From Jacaranda mimosifolia (Eukaryota > Streptophyta > Magnoliopsida > Lamiales > Bignoniaceae), in NCBI GenBank assembly GCA_018894105.1, contig CM032131.1, forward strand, positions 9,636,501 to 9,700,500: a stretch of DNA of 64,000 nucleotides, written 5' to 3'. The notes under the pieces are model-generated. The model saw nothing but the letters and a program-made list of their open reading frames with translations. It was not told where the DNA came from and searched no databases. Positions 25,583-38,060 of this stretch are shown piece by piece (within the stretch, counting starts at the first letter, position 1; each line of letters begins with the position of its first letter). The position numbers and the translations under genes were made by a program.

Positions 25583-25597
25583 ATTTCCCACTTGCCC
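25583..25597 (-). other. Polypurine tract of R5
   Basis: The minus strand reads GGGCAAGTGGGAAAT next to the LTR, as in the other copies. Confidence 0.75.
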
Positions 25598-28500
25598 TAA
25601 AGCCAATGCCCCATGGCCTTGAGACCTATCTTCTCAAGATGTTCTTCAAAGACCTTTTGTATTAGGGGTTTTGTTAGTGGATCTGCTTTATTATCTTTTA
25701 GGGAAACTCTCTCCACTCGGATGTCATCTCTATCAATAATCTCCCAGATCAAATGATATTACCTCAAAATATGCCTGGATTTCTAATGAGATCTTGGCTC
25801 TTTGGCTTGTGCCACTGCCCGTTGTCATCACAATAGACAACCACTGGCTCAGCAATGCTAGGCACTACATTCAACTCTTGAATGAAGTTTTCATCCAAAT
25901 ACCTTCCTTTGCAACTTTCAAAGCCACAATATATTATGACTCCATGGTAGAATCGGCTGTGGTGTCTTGTTTGGAACTCTTCCAACACACCGCACCACCA
26001 TTGAGGCAAAATATAAATCCAAAGGTGGATTTTAGGTCATTTACATCAGATTGGAAACTTGAATTCGAAAATCCCTCTAGTTTCAATTCTCTATTGACGT
26101 ATACCAAAAACCAAAAACAAGTCCTTAGTTCTTCTCAAGTACTTAAAGATCGCTTTTATGCCTATCCAACAACTCTCACCGAGATTGGATTGGAACCTAC
26201 TCATGACACTTAGCGAGTGTGCCTCATCTGGTCTTGTACATTAAACTGCATACATTATACTACCAATAGCGAACGCATAAGGTATATGGGACATTTTTCG
26301 TTTCTCTTCCTCTGTCCTGGGGGCCATAAACTTGGAAAGACGAATGCCATGTCCCATGGAAAGAAATCCCTTCTTGGATTCTTCCATGCTAAACCTCTTT
26401 AGTATCTTGTCAATATACGATATTTACAATAGCCCCAGCATCCTCTTTGATCTATCTCTATAGATACGTATTCTTAATACGTAGGATGCTTTTCCCAAAT
26501 CCTTCATGGAGAATTATGTAGAAAACCACGCTTTAGTACACTCTAACATCCCTACCTCATTCCCCATGAGAAGGATGTCATTGACATAAAGCATAATAAA
26601 CTATACACTACTCCCACTAGCCTTCTTATACACACATGGTTTATACATATTTTTGACAAAGTCAAACTATTTGACTGTTTTGTCAAAGTGTATGTTCCAA
26701 CTTGGGGCCGCTTGTTTGAGTCCATAAATGGATCTCTGGAGTTTGCAAATCTTTTGCTCACTCCCCTTAGATGGAAAACCTTGCAGTTGCTCCATATAGA
26801 TTTCTTCTTCAATGTCTCCATTGAGGAAAGCGATTTTCACATCCATTTGCTATATCTCATAGTCATAATATGTGGCTATGGCTAGTATAATTTGAATGGA
26901 CTCAAGCATTGTGATCGATGAAAAGGTTTCCTATGCTGGGACTTTGAGTGTAATCTTTTACCACTAGTCGCGCCTTAAAAGTCACCACTTATCCATCTAC
27001 TCCATGCTTTTGCTTATAAATCCACTTGCAACCAACAAAAACTACTCCCTTAGGTGGATCTACCAAAGTGTATACTTTGTTTGAATACATGGAGTCCATT
27101 TTGAATCTCATGGCTTCAAGCCAATGTCCCGAATCTATGTCCAACAAGCTTCTTCATAGGCCTTCAAATTACAATCCGATTGGCCCATTTCATGAAGGAA
27201 TCCAAACCTTTAGGGTTGTTTCTTGATTTGCTCCGACCTTTTTAGAGGTTGTGTATGAGGCTCTAGTTGCTCATTTATTTCCACCGGTTCTGGGATTCCT
27301 TGATCATCTTAAACTTTATCAACTTCAATGATAACACCTTTTTTTCTATCTTATAGAAATTCCTTTTTCCAAAAAGGTGTCCTTGAAACAAACACCTTTT
27401 GCGAGGGATTATAGAAGTAATAACCATTAGACTCTCTAGGGTATCCCACAAACTTGTATAAGGTGGATCCACTATCCAACTTATCTCTCACCATCCATCT
27501 CACGTAAGCAGGAGATCCCCAAACCCTGAGATATTGGTAAGATGGTGCTTTGCCATACCATATCTCATATGGTGTTTTGGGCACCGACTTTGAAGGTACT
27601 ATATTTAGTAGCTTCACCGCTATGACTAAGGCGTATCCCCAAAAGGATATGGACACATCAAAAAAGCTCATCATAGAACGCACCATGTCCAACAAGGTAC
27701 GATTTCTCCTCTCGGCTACTCCGTTGTGTTGGGTGCACCCAGTGGAGTTCATTGAGAGAGAATACCATTCTCCTTTAGATAATCCAAGAATTTGGTGCTC
27801 AAGTGTTCTCCCCCTCGATCTATTTGAAGAGCTTTAATACTTAGCCCCAATTGTTTTTCTACTTCACTCCTATATTCTTTGAACTTTTCAAAGGCTTCGA
27901 ACTTGTTCTTCATAAGAAACACGTGTCCAATCCGACTATAATCATCACGAAGGTGATGAAATCGAAATAGCCTCCTCTCCCACTAACTCGTAATGGTCTA
28001 AAAACGTCCGTATGGATCAAATCCAAGAGACTTGTGGAGCATTCCATTTTTCCTACAAAGGAAACTTTGGTCATTTTTCCCTTTAACCAAGATTCATAAG
28101 TAGGAAGATTCTCAATGCCACTAACATTGAGTGCTTTGAGAGCTTATAACTTGTTTATCCTATTTTTAGAAATATGTCCAAGCCTTGCTGCCATAAATGG
28201 CATCTTCTTGGTTATCTAACTTTCTTTTACTTGATTGAATGTGCATTAGTGAAGGTTGAGAATCAAGTATGTACAATCCATTCATCTATGTACCTTGTGC
28301 AATTAAAGAACCATTCTTTAATGCTTTCAACATTCCATTTGATATAGAAAAATCAAATCCTTCATTATTAATAACAAAAATTGAAATAATATTCTTAAAA
28401 AGATAGGGTACATAATAAATTGGATCAGTACAATGAAAGCATTCCCCAAGCCCAACTTGATAACGCCTTCAAAAGTGGCCACAACTTTTGCTCCATTTCC

Positions 28501-29464
28501 TAAGTGGAGGATCATATCCCCTTTATGAAGACTCCTTCTTCTTTCTGTCCCCTGTAATGAATTACAAAGGTAAGAACCGCATGCGGTATCAAATACGCAT
28601 GTGGAAGAATCAGCCGTCGTGTGCACTTCAATAAAGTACATACCCTTCTCAAGGGTTGCAAGGTAAGGTTTGTAATTTCTCTTCAAATGCCCCTTTCTCA
28701 CCACAATGGAAACAACTAACTTTAGTTTTAGCCTTCTTCTTAACCCTCCCGAAACATTTCTTGGGTTGCTTCCCTTTCGAGGAAGAACTTTTCATCCTCT
28801 TACCTCCTTTTCTAGGACCCCTAAGGCCCTTCAACTTGGAGGAGGATGTCAGCATAAGGGGCTTCTCCTTTCTCATAGTTGCCTCTGCGGTCAAAAGCAT
28901 ATTGACTAACTCATTAATCATTACTTCTTGCTTAGACATATTGAAGTTGATAACGAATTGGTCAAACGATGGGGGTAATGACCATAAGATCAAATCCACG
29001 TAAAGGTTGTTGTCCATGATCACATCCAGCTGTCTAAGCTTCTCAATGAGTCCAATCATCTTAAGGCAGTGGTCATAGACGTTGGACCCTTCACTCATTC
29101 TTGTCCTAAAGAGCTCCTTGGATAAAGCAAATATTTCATGTCTATTTTGTACACCACACAACTCTTCAAAGTGTACATAGATCTCTCAAGCATATTTCAT
29201 GTGCTTATGAGTCTTTTGGAGCTCATTGGACATAGAGGCCATCATGACACATCTAACTTGTAGATCATCTTCTACAAATTTTGTGAACATTTCATGTTGT
29301 TGGTCAGTAGCGTCATCACCAAGTGTGTCCACAGGACATTGATCAAGGACGTAAGTCCGCTTTTCAACGTTAAGAATTATTTTAAGGTTTCTCAAATGAT
29401 CTTGAAAGTTAGGCTCGATTAGTTTATTGGTTTTCAAAATTGATGCGAGTGGATTTTTAGCCAT
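25598..29464 (-). pseudogene. R5 gag-pol remnant (about 3.87 kb)
   Basis: Gag starts MAKNPLASILKTNKL at 29,464. The zinc knuckle CFHCGEKG is interrupted by a frameshift near 28,700. The protease site is D-T-A at 28,590-28,582. Pre-integrase and integrase follow (about 28,200-27,350), with TQHNGVAERRNRTLLDMV and IWYGKAPSY. RT covers 27,170-26,217 (catalytic block Y-V-N-D near 26,590), and RNase H is at about 26,010-25,760. This is the only copy where the integrase-to-RT stretch is present without a large gap or insertion. Frameshifts and stops rule out a functional product. Confidence 0.87.
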
Positions 29465-31429
29465 TTTGATTGAAGATTTCAAAAATCTACAAGAGACCAA
29501 AAAGAGTATAAGCATGTGATTAAATTTGATATTAAAAAACATGTTTATTATCTTCACGCATGTTTTTCTCCCACTATTTTATCAAATTCTTCACCCCCTA
29601 AAAGAATTCGGCAAATCATATTTCCTAGTAAGTATCAAGATCCCAAGGACATGCAAGTGGACCACCGTACATGAGTGCCATCCACAAGGAATCGAAGGGT
29701 AAGCAACTTTTGCTAATTGCATCTTATGCAACTCTTGATATATTTTGCCACACTTTTCACATAGACTCATGTACATGTGTGCTATCTATGGTGGTAAGTG
29801 TTAAGTCGTACCGACCAATCAATCTTTAACTAAAGATGGACACCACATCATCCCCCGTACATGAGTGCCAATGTGTGGGTGTTCCTAAGTCAAAGTGCAT
29901 CTTCTACTAAGTGCATGCTCACAGCTTTCCTCCTAAGTGTGACCCCCGTACACGAGTGCCATCACACAAAATTAGTAGCATCATCATGGCATACACAATT
30001 GGTAAGAGGCTTGGATTAATTAAAAATCTTTTAATTTTAATCCATTTTGACTTAATATAAATAAAAAGCACTTAGACATTCTAAGTTGAGGGTTTTTGCT
30101 TGCAAAGATCTCATCATTTTATTTTTATTTTCTTATTTACGTTTCCTATATCCTAAACATGCATCTCATACATCAATAGGATATGGAAAGCATAAATAAG
30201 TAAATGCGCCTAGCATGTTCCTATGGTGGGACGATCATAAGCCTAACCAAGTGGTGCACTTTGAGCCATAGGTGCACCACTTGGTTGATTTTAGATGGGT
30301 TGATTAAATCTAGCTATTACATGAGTGTATCTCATACATTCACGGGTCTTCAAAAGTCTCCATGCCTCCATAGCCTCCTTGGCTCCATGTAACTTTTACA
30401 TAAAAAGGAAATCCTCACTCCTAGTGATTTACTCTCATAACATTTACAAGGTAGAAATAAAGAGGCATGCAAGCCCCAATTTAATACAACCCATTTCAAC
30501 AACTTGAAATAAATAAAATTAATATTAAAGGCTCATGATCATCCCCATCCATTCATCATCCATTCAACAATTAAATAAATAATAAACAAATCTAGAATTA
30601 ACAATTAATTTCAACAATTAAATGCTAATAAAATTAAAAAATAATTGGTCATGCATAACACTTATGCAACATATGGAGATTAACTTTAACAAGATTTAAG
30701 GACCTTGAAAAGTGTCATACATAATATTGAGAACTTGCACAACGCTTGTGCATCCATAACACATGAGTTAACATCATTTCTAGCCACTAAAGGAGCCAAA
30801 AACAAGCTTAAAACCTGCCCAACCCATGACCGGGTGCTGCTAGCCATGCCAAGTGCGCGGCTAGCCTGGCTACTGCCCTGCCAGCTTGCACCAAGGTTGG
30901 TCGGCAGCCCCTGATTTGGGGTAAAAGCTAGTCAAGCCGATTTTTAGCTCAACTTTGGTGCACCCAAAATTCTAGATCTCTTTCGAAACATCAAATCACA
31001 CATTATGGATCAATTTCCATATCTAAAACACATTTTAAAATTGGAAATTTAAGTGTTTAATCAAGCTTCAAAAATAAAGTTTAAGTGAGAATCGCATTCT
31101 TCAAAAATCTCCAACAAAACTCCAATCATATTGGATCCAAAAATGACCAAAACTATTTTAGCCAATCTTCAGCATGTTATATCAACATATAACATCAATT
31201 AATGCTAAATCAACATTCAACATTAATAGCTATGAATTAAAACATACTAATCATATGAATCAACACTTAAAACACATATTAGCATGCTTTTAATTCATCA
31301 ATCGAGGAGCCACATACAACATCAACCAAACACTCCAATCCATTAGATAAATCAAGAATTTTCCGATTATGATCAATCAGTCACATGAATCAATCATCAA
31401 AAAAAAAATCAAAATCTAAGCATGATTTA
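29465..31429 (-). other. R5 leader (1965 bp) with a variant iterated motif
   Basis: At the four places where R3 and R6 carry CACGACTCGTG-like units, R5 carries GTACATGAGTGCC-like units: 29,668-29,680, 29,771-29,783, 29,857-29,869 and 29,948-29,960 (plus-strand reading). The flanking words (ccatccaca, cacttgcatgt) are shared with the other copies. The leader ORF is at 30,291-30,438 (minus) but frameshifted near its start. Confidence 0.75.
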
Positions 31430-31442
31430 GGCTCCGATACCA
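31430..31442 (-). other. Primer-binding site of R5 (tRNA-iMet)
   Basis: The minus strand reads TGGTATCGGAGCC, identical to R2, two bases after the 5' LTR end. Confidence 0.88.
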
Positions 31443-31444
31443 CT

Positions 31445-33587
31445 TGATGGCAAAAAGGCACTAGGATCCAATTATAAAACATCATAAACTATATAAAATA
31501 GTTCTTCAAAGCTAACAAGGATCGAATCATGCGCATAATCCAAATTTAGATAGAGTGATACCTTGAATTGCAAATTTCCAAGGAGAAAGTAGTGAACTCT
31601 TCACCAATCCAGAATCTGCCAGAAACCAGTGCAATAAGAAAAGAGCGATTTTTGCCTCATCTAAACTCCTCCAAAAATCACCAAAAAATTAATTCAACCT
31701 CTCAACACCTTGGAGGAAACACAGTAAAAAATTTGGATCAAAAACATTTTTGGATCTCCCTGGAAAAATTTGCCAACTCAGTGCTCTAATCAAGTGGATA
31801 TCCAAAACTTAGCAAACTAACTTGTTCACCTCTATTGATATGATCCACACACCAATTGAAACTTCAAAACTCTCCTCACTATAATCTGTGATAAGAGAGG
31901 ATAATGACAATGGTGGAGGCCGATTTGGGGTAGGAAAGAAGAAGAAGAGAACAAAGCTTTCAACACATGAATGCAATGCTTGCAAGGACTTTTGGAGGGA
32001 ATTGCGGAATGAATATAATTCTTTCACACTTTCAGAAATAACCTATCCTCACACCCTCTATATCTACTATAGGGTTAGGTTGGTGTGCTGCCCAATTGGC
32101 GTCACACCTTTCTCAAGCTAGGTGGCCAACTTGCATTGTCAAGGTAGCAAATGCAAATTCAAATCCAATTTAAATTTCATGTGCATCTTAATTACATTTG
32201 AAATCTAATTTAAAGCTAATTAAGATGATAATTCAAATGAACATTTTATTTGAACTTTCCCTCCAAGATGTATTCTTCCCATAAATTAAATTAAACACTT
32301 TAATTGAATTAATTAACCTTTAACTTAAGTCTTAAGTCAAACAGGCTTAACTCTTAATTAACTCCTTAATTATTGATCTAATTTAATCTTTTTAAATTAA
32401 TTGATTAATTTAACACTTAAATTAATCAAGCCAAAATTGACCTTTAAATTGGACACCTCAAAAATTAGTCCACTAGGAGAAATTCTCTAACTCTTAGAAA
32501 ATTGCTCCATTAACTAGGAAGCTAGTTGGCCTTTATGTGTGACCCAATAAGTTCTACCATTCGCTATATATGGGCTTACAACTCCTTGTAACTTTTGAAT
32601 ATCATATATTCATTTTAGTTTAAAGCACTTTTAAACTAATTGACTCAATTCAACTAATCTCATTAATTGAAGAGTAACTAATCTCCATGGTCGATGTCCA
32701 ACCTCAAGCCCATGGAGCCCAACTAATTGGCTAAAATGAATGTTTTGGAAAACCATTATAGCTTTATGCTTACCATGTAAATATGGTCATTCCATTTCCT
32801 ATCTCCAAAAGAGGCCGAGGGCAAGATATTTGTCGGTTCCCTAATAGCCTGAATACTATGTCTCCATTCTAAATGTTTGATTCCCTTATGTGACCTCATC
32901 TTTGAAAAACTCCCTTCCAAATTGTCACACCACCTTGCGCAAGAATTTTTTGGGATCAATCATTACAAAATACATAAGAGATGCACTCGCCTTTCACTAA
33001 ATCCAGGAGTCAGATTCCATCTTGGATCTCACAAACCTCTATGCCAAGTAGCTCATACCCAACCTCAACCTGAAAGACCCGCTGAGTGGATAAGGAAGAG
33101 TTAAAGCATGAAGACCAGACACAAAGTTTCCATGGATCCTCAGGTCAAATGACTAATAATATACACTAGCGTAAGCTGGAGAACTTGCCACTACGACTAT
33201 CTAGTGGATTCTCCAGTGGGTCTTCTGTGCCTTGTTCTCTAACATGCACCAATATCTCATAAGGTTGCTCATGGAACGGAGCAATATTTAACTCTTAGAT
33301 TCATGCATTAATAGTGCAAGTCTATCCGGATCTTAGATGCCCCGTCTCATAAGATCCTATGACTCGGAAGATTTAAGATCATGACCGTGTGAGACTTATT
33401 CCATGGTCATCAAACCAAGTCCCGTAGTCATGAGTGATCTAAGGGATTTATCCAAATGCAAGTGAAGTAATAAAAGGCATAAGATAAAGATGGCCATATA
33501 AAGAATATCAATCAATCGAGACTGTTTTTACAAGGAATTAGCTTTTACAAGGCCAATCTAATTGGCTTGCTAAGCATTATTCCAACA
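31445..33587 (-). repeat. R5 5' LTR (2143 bp)
   Basis: It starts TGTTGGAATAATGC at 33,587 and ends GCCATCA at 31,445. The TATA block (about 32,056-32,075) is decayed: the minus strand reads CTATAGTAGATATAG. It is about 95 bases shorter than its partner because of a deletion near 32,350. Confidence 0.85.
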
Positions 33588-35357
33588 AAGATAACCTTGT
33601 GTTTAGGTCCTCATGCTTTGACTCTTCCTTAACCACTTAGCGGGTCTTTCGAGTTGAGGTTGGGTGTGAGCTACTTGGAATGGAAGTTTGTGAGATCCAA
33701 GATGGAATTCAACTCCTCACTTTTGCGAAGGGCAAGTACATCTCCTATGTATTCTATAATGATCGATTCCATGAAATCCTTGTGCAAGGTAGTGTGATAA
33801 TTTGGAAAATGAGTTTTCCAAAGATGAGGTCATAAAAGGAATCAAACATTGAGAATAGAGATATAGTATTGAGGCTATTAGGGAGCCGACAAATATCTTG
33901 CCCTAGGCCTCTTTCGGGAGATAAGAGACGGAAGGACTGTATTTGCATGGTATGTGTAGAGCTAGAATGGTTCTCCAAAAGCATTCATTTTGGCCAACTA
34001 GTTGGGCTCCATGGGCTTGAGGTTGGACATCGACCATGGAGATTGGATACTCTTTAATTAATGGAGATTAATTAAATTAAGTCAATTAGTTTAAAGGAGA
34101 TTAAATTAAAGTGAATATTTGATATTCCAAAGTCACAAAGAGTTATGAACCCATGTCCAATGAATGGTAGAACCTAATAGGTCAGATACAAAAGCCAATT
34201 GCAAATCTTACTTAATAAAGGGGAATTTTCTAAGAGTTAGAAATTCCTACATGACCGATTTGTAGAGGGAGACGATTGACTAAATTGTTGATCATTTTGG
34301 ATTGATCAATTTAATTGTTTAATTGATCTAAATAATTTAAGAAATTAAATTAGACCAATTATATTAATGGGTTAATTTAATTGGTGTCACATGACTATCA
34401 ATTGGTCAAGTTAACTTAAGGAATTAAGTTAACAATAACTAGCTTAAAGAGTTAAGCTTATTGACTTAAGAGTTAAGTCAAAAGTTAGTTAATTAAATTA
34501 AAGTGGTTAATTTAATTAAAATGAAGAATCAATTTTGGAGGGAAAATTTAAATGAAATGTTCATTTGGTGTGAATTAGAATTTATTTGGATGACATTTAT
34601 TAGATGAAATGAAGATTCCAAATGAAATTCAAATTCATATTTAACTCACATGCAACTTGCTTGCAAGTTGGCAAGCTAGTGGCGCCAACCTTGAGCAAGG
34701 TGTGATGCCACCTAAACATTACCCCTTTCCTCTATCTATATATAGATGTAGAAGGTGGAGCAGCCATGCATATTTTACACACTCAAGCATCTAATTGTTA
34801 GATTCTCTATTTCCCTCCAATTTTGTATGTGTTGCCTCATGTGTTGAACCTTCACATTTTTTCTTCATCTCCTACCTCCAATTTCAACCATCATCTTCTC
34901 TCCTTTATTTTTTAGCTAACATAGGAGAGAATTGGATTGTGCATTAGTGTGTGGATCTTATCATTAGAGGCAAGACAATTGGATTGCTAGCATTTTGGAG
35001 ATCCTCTATTCAGGCAATCACTTGGAGGCATTTCTGGAGAGGGTTCCAGACTTCTCATTGAGCTGAATTTTTTATTGTAGCTTCATCAAGGTGTTACTGA
35101 TTTTTAGTTCAAATTTCAGCCAATTCCAAGTTTTTTCGATTGGGCAAATGTTGTCCAAAATCTGCAGCGCCACTGCAAGACAGATTCAAGGTATTGAAGC
35201 CTTCTTCCTTGTTTCCTTGGATTTTGAGAAATTCAAGGTATTCCTCTTACCAAATCTGAATTTAAGGCATGTTTAGATCCTTAGTTTCATGTGTAGCCTA
35301 GTTATTTTGACGTTTTTCAACTTTGAAAATTGGATCCTAGTGCTATACTTGACTTCA

Positions 35358-35790
35358 CACGAACTTCCATGTGGATCAAATCCAAAGGACTTGTGGTTCG
35401 CTCAATTTGTCCTACAAAAGGAGCCTTGGTCATTTATCCTTTTGGACAAGATTCACAAATAGGAAGACCTTCTATGCCACTAACATTTAGTGCTTTGAAG
35501 GCCTCTAACTTGTTCATCCTATTCTTGAAAATATGTCCAAGTTTAGCATGCCACAACATGGTATCTTCTTGCTTATCTAATTTTCTCTTATTTTTTTGAA
35601 TGTGCATTAATGATGGTTGAAAATCCAAAATGTACAATCCATTGTTTAGTGCACTATTAGCAACTAAAGAACCATTCTTTATTGCCATCAATTTCCCATT
35701 TGATACTAAAAAATCAAATCCTTTGCTATCTAAAATGGGAATTGAAATGATGCTCTTAACAAGAGACAACACATAATAATATGGATTAAG
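35358..35790 (-). pseudogene. R1 pre-integrase and N-terminal integrase remnant
   Basis: The minus strand contains KLDKQEDTMLWHAKLGHIF and LPICESCPKG, the pre-integrase zinc region with H-x-H and C-x2-C, in one open stretch (35,874-35,434 includes LTR bases at its start). It is bounded on the left by the R2 LTR end and on the right by the R6 LTR start. The last five bases, ttaag, are the target copy for R6. Confidence 0.82.
35786..35790. repeat. Target-site duplication of R6, left copy
   Basis: ttaag is repeated exactly at 45,800-45,804. R1 sequence joined across it (atggattaag then tacaaaa) matches the uninterrupted stretch ctggatcaagtacaat in R3. Confidence 0.9.
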
Positions 35791-38045
35791 TGTTGTAATA
35801 GTGCATCGCAAGCCAATTAGATTGGCCATGTAAACTATTTCCTTATAAGATAATTTTGATTGAATGATATTCATTATATAGTTATCTTCATCTTATGCTA
35901 TTTATTTACTTCACTCGCATTTAGATGAGCCCTTAGATCACATAAGACTACGGGACTTGATTATGCATTGGATGGTGATCATGGAATAAGTCTTATACTG
36001 TCGTGATCTTAAAATCATCCAAGTCATTGGATCTTACAAGACAGGCATCTAACAACCAGATAGACTTGCACTGACGATACATAAATCCAAGAGTTGGATA
36101 TTGCTTCGTTCCATGAGCAATCCCATATGAGATATGGATGTATGTTAGAGAGTGCTTGTTAGATAACAAGGCACTGAAGACCCGCTAGGGAACCTACCAG
36201 ATAGCCAGAGTGGCAAGTCGTAGTGGCAAGTTCTCTAGCTTACACTAGTGCATATAATTAGTCCTTTGACCTAAGGATCCATGGTAACCTTGTGTTTCAT
36301 CCTCATGCTTTGACTCCTCCCTAGTCACTTAGTAGGCCTTTCAGGTGGTGATTAAGCATGAGCTACTAGACATGGAGGTTTGTGAGATCCAAGATGGGAT
36401 CCGACTCCTCGCCTTTATAAAGGACGAGTGCATAGGATATGCATTTTATAATGATCGATTCCAAGAAATTCTTGCGCAAGGTGATGTGACAATTTGGAAA
36501 GTTATTTCCAAAGATGAGGTCACAAAGGAAATTGACCATTGAGAATAGAAGCATAGTATCGAGGCTATTGGGGAGACGACTAATATCTTTCCCTAGGCCT
36601 CTTTTGTGGAGATAGAAGACGAAAGGACCGTATTTGCATGGTACGCGTAAAGCTAGAATGGTTCTCAAAGAGCATTCATTTCGGCCAATTAGTTGGGCTC
36701 CATGGGCTTGAGGTTGGACATCGACTATGGAGATTTGTACTCTTTAATTAGTGAGATTAATTGAATTGAGTCGCTTAGTTTAAAGGAGTTTAAACTAATG
36801 TGAATATTTGATATTCCAACAAGTCACAAGTAGTTGTGAGCCCATGTCCAATGAATGGTAGAACCTAATGGGTCACACACAAAAGCCAAATGCATGACCT
36901 ATTGAATAAAGGAGAATTTTCTAAGAGTTAGAAAATTCATGACCGAATTGAAGGGAAAGAACATTGAAGTCAGTTTTGGCTTGAAAGAAAATTGAAGTTA
37001 GTTTTGGCTTGATCAATTTAAGAGTTAAATTAGTCAAATTAATTTAAGAGTTAAATTAAATCAATTATTTAAGAGTTAATTAATTGATGCCACATGACTA
37101 TCAATTGGTCAAATTAATTTAAGGGTTGAATTAATTTTAACTAGCTTAAAGAGTCGAGCATGTTGACTTAAGAGTTAAGTCAAAGGATTATTAATTAAAT
37201 TAACGAGTTTAATTTAATTAAATTGGAGAGTTAATTTTGGAAGGAATTATTAAATGAAAAGTTCATTTAATATAGAATTAGAATGCATTTGGATGACATT
37301 TCATAAGATGAAATGTAAATTTCAAATGACATTCAAATTCACACACCACTATGGACCACATGCCACTCGACATGGGTAGGTGGCGGCCCCTCATTAAGGA
37401 GGTGGTCACACACCATCCTCCTTCTATATATGGATATAGAAGAGGTCGGCCACCACTAGTATTATTGGTGAGGTATGGAATATTTTCTCCCAACAAACTG
37501 TTAGTGGATACATCTAGAAGTTAGATTCTCCACAAATCTCTCCAACATCCCTCATTCTCCCCTTCCATTCTAAGCCTCATTTCCTCTATTTCTATACAAT
37601 TATCTCCAGCTATTTTTTTACATAAAGGGTCTTTATATTTGGTGTGTGGACTATCTCATTAGAGGCAATAGTTTGGGTTGCTATTGCTCTTGGAAAAGCA
37701 GTTTCTGGCAGCTGCTTGCAACGAATTCTGGGGAGCTTTATTTTGTTCTGATCAAGCTAAAATTTTAATTGTAGCATCTTCAAGGTGTTGAGGGAATACA
37801 TCAAAATTTTCGGCTCAAAACAAGGAGTTTAACCTTGGGAAATCTTGTTGTTTTTCCGCTGCACCAGTAAGGGGATAGCTTCAAGAGTTGAAGGATGTTC
37901 TTCCTTGTTCCTTGATTTTCAATTTCTTCAAGGTATTTCCCTTTCTAAATTTTAATCTTGTGCATGTCTAGATCCTTGTGGATGTGTGGGCCAATTTTAT
38001 TCAATTTTTTTCTTTTATTAGATCCTAGCACCACACATGCCTTCA
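35791..38045 (+). repeat. R6 5' LTR (2255 bp)
   Basis: Begins TGTTGTAATAGTGCATCGC and ends GCCTTCA, followed by gg and the primer site. It is full length. The TATA-like CTATATATGG is at 37,424-37,433. Confidence 0.9.
37424..37433 (+). promoter_or_regulatory. TATA region of R6 5' LTR
   Basis: CTATATATGG lies 1.63 kb into the LTR, at the offset shared by the family. R6 and R5 are the only copies whose 5' LTR still spans this site, and the R5 version is decayed. Confidence 0.45.
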
Positions 38046-38047
38046 GG

Positions 38048-38060
38048 TGGTATCAAAACT
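38048..38060 (+). other. Primer-binding site of R6
   Basis: TGGTATCAAAACT is a decayed tRNA-iMet primer site (G-to-A and C-to-T changes) located two bases after the LTR. Confidence 0.8.

Larger units (their letters stand above)
23345..33587 (-). mobile_element. R5: structurally complete Ty1/copia element (minus), 10,243 bp
   Basis: This is the reference copy of the family. On the minus strand: 5' LTR 33,587-31,445, primer site 31,442-31,430, leader 31,429-29,465, gag-pol 29,464-25,598, polypurine tract 25,597-25,583, 3' LTR 25,582-23,345. It is flanked by atggt (23,340-23,344) and aagat (33,588-33,592) at exactly the spacing of a 5-base duplication; two bases have changed. The LTRs differ substantially by eye, so the insertion is old. 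It belongs to a distinct subfamily, with a different leader motif and a different sequence near the LTR start. Confidence 0.9.
3240..35357 (+). mobile_element. R2: Ty1/copia element (plus), split into four parts by R3, R4 and R5
   Basis: Reading 3240-7323, 13,615-15,225, 22,274-23,344 and 33,588-35,357 in order gives 5' LTR, primer site, leader, gag, protease, integrase, RT, RNase H, polypurine tract and 3' LTR. Each break resumes at the matching place in the element: integrase after R3 (with about 155 bases lost), the same RT codon region after R4, and the same LTR base after R5. No target repeat flanks the whole element (ctaaa at left, cacga at right). Its two LTRs also differ in subfamily signature, so its ends may come from recombination. 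Confidence 0.75.
22848..35357 (+). repeat. R2 3' LTR (22,848-23,344 and 33,593-35,357), split by R5
   Basis: The two pieces join to a 2262-bp LTR beginning TGTTAGAATAATGCCCCG and ending ACTTCA. The break falls inside the LTR stretch that reads ggatccatggtaacc in R6; R5 with its 5-base target repeat sits between atggt and aacc. The TATA block CTATATATAG is at 34,736-34,745. After 35,357 the sequence becomes R1 integrase. Confidence 0.85.

Noticed and set aside
29664..29960. Regularly spaced short repeats that could suggest a CRISPR-like array
   Set aside because: Units are 11-13 bases, imperfect, unevenly spaced and lie in a plant retrotransposon leader. There are no cas genes and the genome is eukaryotic.
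3235..35362. Possible target duplication flanking R2
   Set aside because: Flanks ctaaa and cacga do not match, and the host sequence on the two sides comes from different parts of R1.
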